Positions 9,188-18,700 of a stretch of 64,000 bases of DNA are shown one piece after another. The stretch comes from Polyangiaceae bacterium. GTDB lineage: Bacteria; Myxococcota_A; Polyangia; Polyangiales; Polyangiaceae. The stretch is taken from assembly GCA_016712345.1 (NCBI GenBank), contig JADJRH010000011.1:4340001-4404000 (forward strand), written 5' to 3'. The position numbers and the translations under genes are program-made. The number at the start of each line of letters is the position of its first letter. Position 1 is the first letter of the stretch. The notes under the pieces are model-generated. The model was given only the letters and a program-made list of their open reading frames with translations. It did no database searches and was not told the origin of the DNA.

Positions 9188-9840
9188 GAGGAGCCTCGGC
9201 GACGTTCGGACACAACTTCCTCTCTACGGTCCGAGGTTGGTTTGGCTTCGGTCTGGGTGTTGCTTTTTGCCATTTCGTCGGACGGAGCCAGCGCCGCGCG
9301 CAACGCCTCGTAGGCGCGAAACGCCCGGAGCTTGACCGCCGACGGGGTGGCGCCGAGCACGTCGGCCGCATCGCTCACGCTGAGACCCTCGTAGCGCAAC
9401 AACACAAACGCTTCTCGCTGCGCCGCCGGCAACCGCTGCAACACGCGCTGCACAGTGCGCGCCGCCTGGTTCGCAACGGCCGCCGATTCTGTGTCGGCTG
9501 CGACGTCTATCGGCTCATTGGTCATCGCAGCATCGAGCGGCTCACTTTTGCCGCGAACGCGAGATGCGCGGGAGTGATCGATAAGCACGTTGCGAGCGAT
9601 TGTGTACATCCACGGAACCACGCTCGCTCCGCGTGAAAACGTGGCGCGGGCGCGGTGCATTCGCAAAAACGTTTCTTGAACGAGATCGTCGGCGACATGT
9701 GCCGACCCGCGCATGCGCACCAGATATGCGTAGAGACGAGGAGCGAGCGCGCGATGGAGTACACCAAACGCCGACGGGTCGCCGGACGCGTACCGATCCA
9801 TCGCAGCGTTTAGCTCGTGCTCTTCCATTTCCGGCCGCAA
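9184..9840 (-). CDS. ECF-family RNA polymerase sigma factor
   Basis: The protein has the two-domain layout of extracytoplasmic-function sigma factors. Region 2 spans about residues 25-95 (HVADDLVQETFLRMHRAR, VPWMYTIARNVLIDHSR). Region 4 spans about 137-190 (LQRLPAAQREAFVLLRYEGL, then a helix-turn-helix SVSDAADVLGATPSAVKLR). A charged tail of about 30 residues follows. The start may be 9840 or the internal Met at 9828. It sits 33 bases after bufC and overlaps the NrsF-like gene, so it is probably expressed with the buf genes and controlled by NrsF. In Caulobacter, SigF-NrsF controls DUF692/DUF2063 operons. I infer the same circuit here, with positive autoregulation if the promoter lies before bufA. 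I could not find a convincing copy of the Caulobacter SigF promoter consensus there. Confidence 0.88.
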   Translation of the reverse strand: MRPEMEEHELNAAMDRYASGDPSAFGVLHRALAPRLYAYLVRMRGSAHVADDLVQETFLRMHRARATFSRGASVVPWMYTIARNVLIDHSRASRVRGKSEPLDAAMTNEPIDVAADTESAAVANQAARTVQRVLQRLPAAQREAFVLLRYEGLSVSDAADVLGATPSAVKLRAFRAYEALRAALAPSDEMAKSNTQTEAKPTSDRREEVVSERRRGSS

Positions 9841-9873
9841 ACGTCGTGTGCCGTTTTCCCCGAAAACAAGGCG

Positions 9874-10584
9874 TCAACCTAGCCCGAGAATGATTTCGCG
9901 GGCCGACAGATCTTCCAACAGATGTGCGGCGGCTTGCAAAAAAGCTGCGTCCAAGGGCGATGAGGTACCCATCGCAGCGGCGGTCACTGCATCCCCAAGT
10001 GTGCGGCCCGCCTTCAGACTCTCGATCAAAATGGCGGCCGAGGGCGTGAGCGCAAGTGTACGCTTCGAAAACGTTTCATCCCGATAGACGCAGAGTTTCA
10101 CTTCACCACGCGCCGGCACCGTCATGTCTTCTTCGTCGTCGGGGAGCAGGTGCACATCAAATTCGGCGTAAAAAACATGCACGCTCGACGCGATGCGTAC
10201 ACTTCTTTCCAACACAAGCTCGGCTTTTTTGTCAGGCGCCGCATCGTTCTCGGCGTTGAGTACATCAAAGCCGAGCAGCTCCCAGCGCGCGAGATCGATT
10301 AAAAACGCGGGGAGCGTCGCATCCGCTTTCCAGTGCGGTAGAGCCCAGTTGAAAAATAATCTCCCCACGTCGCGCAGATACCGCGAATGTGGAGGAGCCT
10401 CCGAAACGTAGCGCTCGACATCCGAGCGCCATCGGGCGCCCGCATGCTTATGTGTACACCTCAGTTGAAACCGCAATGTGTCGGCGATGCCACCCCGAAC
10501 GAGCGTTCGATAGATATCGTCTCCATCGGGCGCGAGCACGCGCTCAACCATCGCGCGTTGCGCCGCCGCGAGAGCGCCGGTCAC
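9874..10584 (-). CDS. bufC: DUF2063 / BufC-like DNA-binding-domain protein, partner of DUF692
   Basis: The 236-residue protein has the N-terminal helical pattern of DUF2063 (AAQRAMVERVLAPDGDDIYRTLVRGGI, HSRYLRDVGRLFFNWALP, LPAFLIDLARWELLGFDV), followed by a C-terminal beta-rich part (VHLLPDDEEDM, VKLCVYRDE). In known bufferin and methanobactin-like systems the DUF2063 or MbnC-type protein forms a heterodimer with the DUF692 enzyme and helps bind the precursor peptide. Its GTG start overlaps the stop of the DUF692 gene (GTGA), which implies coupled translation. Despite the DNA-binding label in databases, I infer a role in peptide modification. The direct neighbour on the other side is the ECF sigma factor. 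Confidence 0.8.
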   Translation of the reverse strand: MTGALAAAQRAMVERVLAPDGDDIYRTLVRGGIADTLRFQLRCTHKHAGARWRSDVERYVSEAPPHSRYLRDVGRLFFNWALPHWKADATLPAFLIDLARWELLGFDVLNAENDAAPDKKAELVLERSVRIASSVHVFYAEFDVHLLPDDEEDMTVPARGEVKLCVYRDETFSKRTLALTPSAAILIESLKAGRTLGDAVTAAAMGTSSPLDAAFLQAAAHLLEDLSAREIILGLG

Positions 10585-11456
10585 ACCAAGGCTCCTTCGC
10601 GCCGCGATGCGTACACATCAAGCCCCCGATTGTACGCCTCGCTCACGCGCTTTACTTCGGCGAGCAACTCGTCGAACGGCGGAATGTGGTGATCGCGTTC
10701 CACAACTACCGGCAGCGGACCGGTCCTTGAAATCACCCATTCAACCAATGTGTACACAGAGTCGGGAACATCGGCCCCGTGAGTGTCGATGAGCCGCGGG
10801 CCGCGTTTTTCGTGACCGGCAACGTGCATTGACACCACACGCTCAAGCGGCAAACGCTCAAGAAAGGCCGTTGGCTCGTGCGTCCGATGATTTTGCCAAT
10901 TGACCCACACGTTGTTCACGTCGAGCAGAAGGCCCGCACCCGATTGCGAGAGCACCTCACAAACGAAGTCCAACTCGCTCATTTCCGATGATTCATCGGC
11001 GCGGTAGAACGTGATGTTTTCGAGCGCAATGGGGCGCCTGACAAAGTCCTGTGCCGCACACAAACGCGCGGTCACGTGGCGCACAGCTTCCATTGTGAAC
11101 GGCAATGGAAACAGGTCGTGCAACTGGATACCGCCACACCCGGTGAAACAGAGATGGTCGGAGTGGACGGCCGGTTCAAAGCGTTTGAGAAAACGCGACA
11201 GCTCCGCGAGGTAGCCGCCGTCGAGCGGGTCACAGCTGCCGATATCTAACGTGAGCCCATGCGAAAAGAGCGGGTAGTGCGAGCGCACGCGCTCCAACAT
11301 GGCGGGGAAATATCCCCCCCGACGCATGTAGTTTTCGGGGGCCACCTCAAAAAATTGGATCGGCGCAAGCTGTGACCGGTCGGTGAGGCGCTCAAGAACA
11401 TCATCAAGAAACTGCCAGCGTAGGCCGAGCCCCACGCCCCGCGCTGTGGTGTACAC
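10581..11456 (-). CDS. bufB: DUF692 multinuclear iron enzyme, BufB-like
   Basis: This is a TIM-barrel DUF692 protein of about 291 residues, the family that uses two or three iron ions to oxidise cysteines of RiPP precursors. Likely metal or active-site residues are visible in order: FEVAPENY (Glu, Asn), SHGLTLDIG (His), HSDHLCF (His, Asp, His), ALENITFY (Glu, Asn), LLLDVNNVWVN (Asp, Asn), SMHVAGHEKRG (two His), DTHGADVP (His) and VERDHHIPPFDEL (Glu, Asp). No ATG lies between the bufA stop and the conserved start of the fold. I chose GTG at 11456, seven bases after the bufA stop; ATT at 11459 is possible. The frame stays open upstream through bufA, but that stretch is Arg/Gln/Pro-rich and clearly a shadow. 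Tight packing with bufA and bufC supports one operon. Confidence 0.88.
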   Translation of the reverse strand: MYTTARGVGLGLRWQFLDDVLERLTDRSQLAPIQFFEVAPENYMRRGGYFPAMLERVRSHYPLFSHGLTLDIGSCDPLDGGYLAELSRFLKRFEPAVHSDHLCFTGCGGIQLHDLFPLPFTMEAVRHVTARLCAAQDFVRRPIALENITFYRADESSEMSELDFVCEVLSQSGAGLLLDVNNVWVNWQNHRTHEPTAFLERLPLERVVSMHVAGHEKRGPRLIDTHGADVPDSVYTLVEWVISRTGPLPVVVERDHHIPPFDELLAEVKRVSEAYNRGLDVYASRREGALV

Positions 11457-11463
11457 AATGCGT

Positions 11464-11874
11464 TCAGCCGCAGGTGCCTTCGCCGCAGGACTGACCGGCG
11501 TCTTTTTTCTTTGCGGTGGCTGTGGTTGTTGCTTTGCCGGTTTTTGAAGACTTTTTCGCCGCTGTGGGAGCTGCTGCCGCCGGAGCCGGCGCCGCGGGAG
11601 CCGCCGTGTTTGCCATCGCGGGGGCCGCCGCTGCAGGCGATGCCGAGGACGCCGGTGAAGCCATGGCGTTGTCGGCTTGTTTGGATGCCGTGGATGCCGC
11701 TTCGTCACCCGATGTTGCCTGCTTTGGAGTTGCAGCTGCATCTGCGGCGGGCTCCTGAACCTCAACGGCTGCGGGCACGTTGGGAGAAACAGCTTTCGGC
11801 TCTGCGCCGCCGCACCCGCTGAGGAGGATCGCGCCGGTGCTGAGGGCCGCCAGTGTTTCGTAGATGCTTTTCAT
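11464..11874 (-). CDS. bufA: Candidate bufferin-type RiPP precursor, lipoprotein form
   Basis: The 136-residue protein begins with a lipoprotein-like signal peptide (MKSIYETLAALSTGAILLSGC, lipobox Cys21). About 100 residues of Ala/Pro/Ser/Thr/Lys-rich low complexity follow. The C-terminus is QSCGEGTCG, the only place besides Cys21 with cysteines (130 and 135). Small exported precursors with EGKCG-like Cys motifs directly upstream of DUF692 and DUF2063 genes are the bufferins, whose modified cysteines bind copper. Position and motif therefore make this the likely substrate. Two things are odd: a lipid anchor in place of a plain signal peptide, and one C-terminal Cys pair where several motifs are typical. 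An AGGAGAG ribosome site stands just before the ATG. The alternative is an ordinary small lipoprotein, but the terminal motif would then be unexplained. Confidence 0.72.
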   Translation of the reverse strand: MKSIYETLAALSTGAILLSGCGGAEPKAVSPNVPAAVEVQEPAADAAATPKQATSGDEAASTASKQADNAMASPASSASPAAAAPAMANTAAPAAPAPAAAAPTAAKKSSKTGKATTTATAKKKDAGQSCGEGTCG

Positions 11875-11998
11875 TGTGCTCTCTCCTGTGGGGCGGAATT
11901 CGAATCGCCGAAACCACCGGCGCAGCGCCCACTCAAAGCCCCCCTACGCTCGGGCTGCCGGTCGGTTTCGCCGACCCAAAAAAGAATTGTTTCCAAGC

Positions 11999-12478
11999 TC
12001 AGGTTGCTTCGTTCACGTCGGCGCGCTTCACGGGGAGAATCGGCGCCCAATTGAGCCTATCCATCATCTTATCGTCGATGAGAATGCCCTGCTCGGAGAA
12101 AACCAGAATGTTGCGTTCTTCACTTTCGTGGTCCTCGCCCACGAAGAGGATCGCCCGGCCTTCGGTGTTGTACCCAAGCTGCACAATGGCGTTTTTGAGC
12201 CACTTGCCGCCGCCGCCGAGATCAATGTCTTCAGGCAGTGTGTAAAAGCCCTGCGCCCGAAGCGGTTTCAGCGATTCGCCCCAACTCACGGAGCGAAGGA
12301 TCGTGACAGGTTCACCCCAGAACCAGCGGTTTCGTCGGTTGGAGCCGGGCCGCACCACGAACGTTGCGCCTTCAGGCTTTTGGCCAACGTACACAAGGCA
12401 GTTGGCGGGAAATTGTTCTTCCATGCCGGGATAAGGCTTGGTGGTTCGGTAAAGGCCGGGGGACGGAAGTTTGATCAT
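11999..12478 (-). CDS. Conserved-looking hypothetical protein, about 159 residues
   Basis: I do not recognise a family. The protein has no signal peptide or transmembrane segment and looks soluble. It is rich in Trp, Gly and aromatic residues (RNRWFWGEP, DLGGGGKWLKNAIVQLGY, EGRAILFVGEDHESEERNILVFSEQGI), which suggests a small beta-barrel or sandwich fold. I chose the ATG at 12478; a GTG at 12487 lies in frame. It is upstream of bufA on the same strand with a gap of 124 bases. That gap holds a GC hairpin (GGTCGG/CCGACC) but no terminator T-run after it. Whether it belongs to the buf transcript cannot be decided from the sequence. Confidence 0.6.
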   Translation of the reverse strand: MIKLPSPGLYRTTKPYPGMEEQFPANCLVYVGQKPEGATFVVRPGSNRRNRWFWGEPVTILRSVSWGESLKPLRAQGFYTLPEDIDLGGGGKWLKNAIVQLGYNTEGRAILFVGEDHESEERNILVFSEQGILIDDKMMDRLNWAPILPVKRADVNEAT

Positions 12479-12487
12479 GCCCGGCAC

Positions 12488-12773
12488 TTAGCCCGCATCA
12501 TGAGCGAAATCAATTGGTGCCCGGCATCGCGCTTCGCTCGCGGTAAATAATCCAAACTAGAAATGACGCCCAATTGAGCTTGTTTTCGTGTGTACCCCAA
12601 AAGGTGACGTGGGGAGTAGTTGACGGACGCGACCTTTTCTGTGATCCTTTGGGGTTAATCGAACGTCGCTCGCGCACGCGGCGCGAAGCCCAACCCTGAC
12701 GTTGCATCCTTCCGGTTCTATTGGGCGTATTCCTGACAGACCGCCGGTTGCATCTTGCCTTGCGAGTTGACCG
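12488..12773. other. Intergenic region between divergent genes
   Basis: This stretch of 286 bases separates the minus-strand hypothetical gene from the giant plus-strand surface gene. It should hold both promoters, but I see no convincing -35/-10 pair. A 12-base word, GCCCAATTGAGC, occurs here at about 12575 and again inside the neighbouring gene at about 12048. I found no open frame worth calling and no RNA gene. Confidence 0.4.
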
Positions 12774-15700
12774 ATGCTCCGAGTTCGAGCGCTGATCGCG
12801 TTTGCGGTCGCTTTTCTGACACTTTCGCTCTGGGCCTTCCCAAGCTCCGCCGTCACCTTCGTGGGTGGAGCGATCACGGCCAACACCACTTGGACAGCGG
12901 CCAACAGCCCGTACGAGGTGACATCCGAGGTGTTGGTCTATAACAACGCTCGTCTCACCATTGAGCCGGGCGTGACCGTCAGCTTCAACAGCGGTACCGG
13001 CCTGGTCATCGGCTATTACGTTTATGGTCAGAGTCAGGCCAACGGTCAGGAACGCGGCGCCCTTACCGTCAACGGAACGGCGGCAAACCCGGTTCTTTTC
13101 ACATCGAAGAGCGGGGCTTCGGGCGGGTGGAAAGGCCTCTCTTTCGGCGATGCCACCGACCACGGGGGGCTCGCGTCTGTACTCAACTACCTGACGGTGG
13201 AAAAGGCCGGCCAACCTCAGAATCTCGGTGGGTCAATTGGAGCAACTTCCGCCAACATCATGGCGTTTAACACCGGCACAACGTTCACGTGGAACAACGT
13301 GCAGGCCAACGGTGGATCGGGGTACGGTTTCTACTTCTCGGGAAGCACCTTTTCTACCACATCTTCCAAAGCTCAAAATAACGGCAACGTTGGGCTCTAC
13401 GCCACCGGATCTACCCTGTCGGCGAGCGGGATGACCATCTCAGGAAACACGGGAAACGGCGTGTTTCTTCAAAATACAGGTGGTACACTTTCAGCCTCCA
13501 CAATCTCCAACAACACCGGTTTTGGAATTGATACAACCGGCGGTTCACCTACCCTTTCAACAAACACCATTTCTGCAAACGGTAACTACGGCATTCGGTA
13601 CATCATTGGAAATGCGCCCATCATTACAGGAAATACCCTGTCCGCCAACGCCAATGCCGGCGTGGAAGTGGTCGGCGGCGCCCTGACATCCAATCATACT
13701 TGGAATCTTCAAAACGGTGAAACCGCGTTCACCGTGACTGGCGCCGAAATCGTTGTCCACAACCTAGCCGTGCTCACGGTTGCGGCGGGCGTCACCACAC
13801 GCTTCGCCACCGGGACAGGCCTTATCATCGGCTATTACGTTTATAATCAGAGTCAGGCCAATGGAACGGAACGAGGCAAACTTGTTGTCAACGGAACGGC
13901 CGGCAACCGCGTGTTGTTCACGGCTCAAAACGGTCAACCCGGTGGGTGGAAAGGCCTCGCATTCGGCGACGCCACCGACTACGACAGGCTCGCTTCGTCG
14001 ATCAACAACCTGACGGTAGAAAAAGCCGGACAGCTTCAAAACCTCGGCGGTTCAATCGCCGCCGTTTCAGCCAACATCATGATGTTCAACACCGGCACCA
14101 CGTTCACGTGGACCGGCGTTGAAGCCAATAACGGCTCTGGAAACGGCTTTTACATCTCCGGTTCAACGTTCACTGCCACAGGCGGCGGCGGTTCTCAAAA
14201 CGCCGACTACAACCTTCGAACGCTTGGTGGTTCAAACGGCACCGTTTCTTCCGCAGTGTATCAAACCTCCGGTACCGGCGGCCTCTTGATCGACGCGTCT
14301 AGCCCCACATTTTCGGGTTGTACAATCCAAAACAATCAGGGCGCGGGTGTGTACATCAAAGGCGGCTCCACCCCGACTGTGACCGGCGGTTCTATCAAGA
14401 ACAATCGCGGATATGCTGTGTACACCGAAGATCTCGCTTCGGTATCTGCGGTAAACAACATCGCCTTCGACGGCAATGGTAAAGGGTCAGACAACACAGC
14501 GGGCACCGGCGACGACACCTACGTCGGTCGCGTGAGCGCCAGGTCGGCAGTTAAACTCAACACGTTCGCCAACACCTCCAAGCCCGGTATTGAACTTGTG
14601 GGCGGCCCGGTTACCTCCAACTTCCAATGGTTTTTGCCGGGTGCGGGTGATTATCAACACTACGTTTTATTGCACGAGTTGGTTGTGTACAACACCGCGC
14701 GCCTCACGGTCGACGCGGGCGTAACCACCAAGTTTGCGCCCGGAACGGGCCTGATTATTGGGTATTATGTGTACGATCAGAGCCAGGCAAACGGGGTGGA
14801 ACGCGGTCAACTCAATGTGAATGGAACCGCGGGCGCTCCTGTATTGTTCACCGCCCTGAACGATCAACCCGGCGGCTGGCGCGGCGTGGCTTTTGGCTCT
14901 GCAAGCGACTATTCACCCATGACCGTCTCGCTCAACTACCTGACGGTTGACCGCGCGGGAGAGCCACAAAACCTGGGCGGTTCGGTAGGTGCGGTGCAAG
15001 CCGGCATCATGATGTTCAACACCGGCACCACATTCAGCATTGACCATGTGGGCGTCACCAATTCAAGCGCTCACGGATTTTATACAAGCGGCTCAACATT
15101 CACCAGCACCTTCAGTGAAGCCCAGGACAACGCCGGGATTGGAGTGTACGCAATCTCCACATCGATCACCATGCAGGGGGCAGCGGTGAGCGGCAACGGT
15201 GGAAACGGCATTCAACTCACCAATACGAACGGCATTGTTACCACGTCCGCGATCAGCGACAACGCCAACTACGGTATTGATACAACGGGCGGCTCCCCCA
15301 CCCTTTCAAGCAATACCATCTCCAATAACGACAACTACGCTATCCGCTACATTATCGGCAACGCGCCGGTCATCAGCGGCAACACGCTGAGCGGCAACTT
15401 TAACCCGGGTGTTGAAGTGGTGGGCGGCGCGCTGACAACCAACCATACGTGGTCTTACCAAAATGGAGAGCCTTATTTCTCCATCACCGGCGCCGAAATT
15501 CTTGTTTACAACCTCGCCGTTCTCACCGTTGGAGCCGGGGTCACAAGCAAGTTCTCCACCGGAACGGGCCTCGTCATTGGGTATTATGTGTACAATCAAA
15601 GTCAGGCCAACGGTATTGAGCGCGGCAGGTTGGTTGTTAACGGAACGGCGGCCAATCGGGCTGTTTTTACCGCCAAAAATGGACAAGCGGGCGGCTGGAA

Positions 15701-18700
15701 AGGGCTCTCTTTCGGCGACGCCACCGACTACGGCGGCCTCGTTTCTACCATTAGCTACCTGACGGTAGAACGCGGCGGACAAGCTCAAAATCTGGGTGGG
15801 TCGATCGGAGCCGTTTCCGCCAATATCATGTTGTTCAACACCGGCACCACGTTCACTTTTACGGGTGTTGAAGCAAACTACGGGTCCGGCGTCGGTGTGT
15901 ACGTTTCGGGATCTACCCTTCCCTGGTCGGGCGGCGGCGCCAAAGGAAACGCGTCGTGGAACCTCTCCATGGTCGGCGGCTCCAACGGTACCGTTTCAAG
16001 CGCTACGTTTGACGCGTCCAACACGGGCGGCGCTCGCATTGACGGATCTTCACCAACCCTTTCGTCGTGCGCGGTCACAAATAACCTGGGCACCGGCATT
16101 CATCTGCGTTCAGGCGCAACACCCACTGTGACGGGCGGCTCGATTGGAAACAATCGCGGCTACGGCGTTTTCACCGAAGATCTCGGCTCGCGCGCCACTT
16201 TCCAAAACATCGCCGTTTCCAACAACGGCAAAGGCGCCGACGGCACACCGGGGACCGCCGACGATACGTACGTGATGCGCGTTGCCGCCACAAGCGCTGT
16301 CAAGACCAACACGTTTGCGGGCAACGGCAAGCAGGGCATTGAGATGGTAGGTGGCCCCGTCACAGCCAATTTCCAGTGGTTTTTGCCCGGCACAGGCGAC
16401 TATCAACACTACATTTTGCTGAACGAAACGCTTGTGTACAACTTCTCGCGTCTCACCGTAGACGCCGGGGTGACAACCAAATTCGCACCTGGAACCGGCC
16501 TGATTATCGGCTATTACGTGTATAACCAAAGCCAGGCCAACGGGGTGGAGCGCGGGGCCATGACTGTCAACGGAACCGCTCAAAATCCGGTGCTCTTCAC
16601 TTCGCTCACAGGTGAAAGCGGCGGCTGGAGAGGTCTCTCTTTCGGCGACGCCAGCGACTACGGCGGCCTCACCTGTACACTCGCCAACCTGACTGTTGAA
16701 AAGGCCGGTGAACCGCAAAATCTGGGTGGAAGCGTTGGAGCGGTTTCTGCCAACCTGATGATGTTCAACACCGGCACAACGTTCACGATGACCAACGTGA
16801 GCGCCAACGCCGGCAGCGGCTATGGTGTGTACACAAGCGGGAGCACCTTCACCACCACCGGCGGCGGAGCTTCAAACAACGGATCCCATGGCCTCTACGC
16901 TTACCAATCGCAGGTGACTGTTCAGGGAGGCTCATTCAAGTCCAACGCGAACAACGGCATCTTCCTCTCGCAAACGGGAGGGCTCGTCACCGGTTCTACC
17001 ATCCAGTCCAATACCAACTACGGTATCGACGAATCGGGCGGAGCACCTTCAATCTCCAGCAACAACATTTCGTACAACGGCAAATACGCTGTTCGTTACC
17101 CCATCGGCGACGGGCCCATCATCTCGTCAAATACCCTCACTGCCAACGTGAAGCCCGGCATTGAGGTATTGGGTGGTGCACTCACGAAGAATCACACGTG
17201 GAGCGCCCAGATCGGCGAGCCGGTGTTCTCGGTACACAACGCGGAATTGGTTGTTTATAACCTTGCCGTCCTTACCGTCGGCCAGGGTGTAACGGTTCGA
17301 TTTGCCCCCGGAACAGGCTTGGTGGTTGGGTATTACGTGTACAACCAGAGTCAGGCCAACGGCATTGAACGTGGCAAGTTGGTTGTCAACGGCACCGGAA
17401 CCGCACCGGTTCTCTTCACTGCCGAAAACAATGCAGTCGGAGGCTGGAAGGGTGTCTCATTCGGCGACGCAACAGACTACGGCGGTCTGCTTTCTACCCT
17501 CACCCGTCTGATTATCGAAAAGGCCGGTCAGGCTCAAAACCTGGGTGGATCGATCGGAGCCGTATCGGCCGGTCTGATGATGTTCAACACCACCCTGACG
17601 GCAAACAACCTTGATGTTGTGCAGTCCGCCGGAGCCGGCATTTATTCAAGCGGCTCCGCCCCCACAGTCAAAAACACGATCGTCGCTTACAACTCAGGCG
17701 CCGGCCTCGTGGCCGTCAGTGGTGGAACACCCGCTTTCACGTACGGCAATGTGTACTCTAACGGTCAGGGCAACATCGGTTGGACTGCCGGAACAGGCAG
17801 CAAAACGCAGGATCCGCTGTTCTATGACGTGGCCCAGGGTGACTACCGCCTTCAGCTCGGTTCTCCCATGGTCGATACCGGGGTGATCGTTTCAGGCGTT
17901 GCGTACACAGGTACGGCACCTGACATGGGCGCCATTGAGTTGGGCATTCAGGGTTGCGCGCCGGGTGTACCCAACGGCATTCCGTGTGAAGACGGTGAAC
18001 TCTGCACAACGGGCGACACGTGCCAAAACGGCGCGTGCGTGGGCGCACCGGTGGTTTGCGGCGGGGGCAACCAAAACCAGTGTGTGGCCGCGGCCGCATG
18101 CAATCCGGCAAACGGCTTGTGTGAAGGTGGGGCACCGCTTGCCAACGGCACGGCGTGCAACGACGGAAACGCGTGTACACAATCGGACAGTTGCCAGGCG
18201 GGTTCGTGCGTGGGTACCGATCCCATCACCTGCGTAGCTTCCGATCAATGCCACGCCGCGGGAACGTGCAACCCCGCATCGGGCGTGTGCTCCAACCCCT
18301 CGGCGCCCAACGGCACGGCCTGCAACGACGGCAACCTCTGCACATTGGCCGACGCGTGTTACCAAGGTGTCTGCGGTGGAAGCCCCAAAGTCTGCGCCGG
18401 ATCGGGCGCGTGTTTCACGGGCGGTTCGTGCGACATCATCACGGGTGAATGTGTATCAAGCCCCGTCGCCAACGGCACGGCGTGCAGCGATGGAAACGCG
18501 TGTACACAAACAGACACCTGTCAGAACGGAACGTGCAACGGGAGTAACCCGAAGACGTGCAACGCACCTGGACAATGTCAGGGTTCGGGCACGTGCAATC
18601 CGGTGTCAGGTTCTTGTTCTTACCCCGCCCTCGCAAACGGCACAGCCTGCAACGACGGAAACGCGTGTACACAAACAGACACCTGCCAATCGGGCTCGTG

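Noticed and set aside
11466..11765. N-terminal extension of the DUF692 gene with Arg/Gln/Pro-rich sequence
   Set aside because: It lies in another frame of the bufA gene and has the composition of a shadow; the DUF692 fold begins only after the bufA stop.
11940..12000. GGTCGG/CCGACC hairpin as a terminator for the hypothetical gene
   Set aside because: On the minus strand the T-run precedes the stem instead of following it, and on the plus strand As follow it.
13011..17940. CRISPR or simple DNA tandem repeat
   Set aside because: The repeats are protein-coding, 819-930 bases apart, in frame and diverged; there are no short repeats with spacers.
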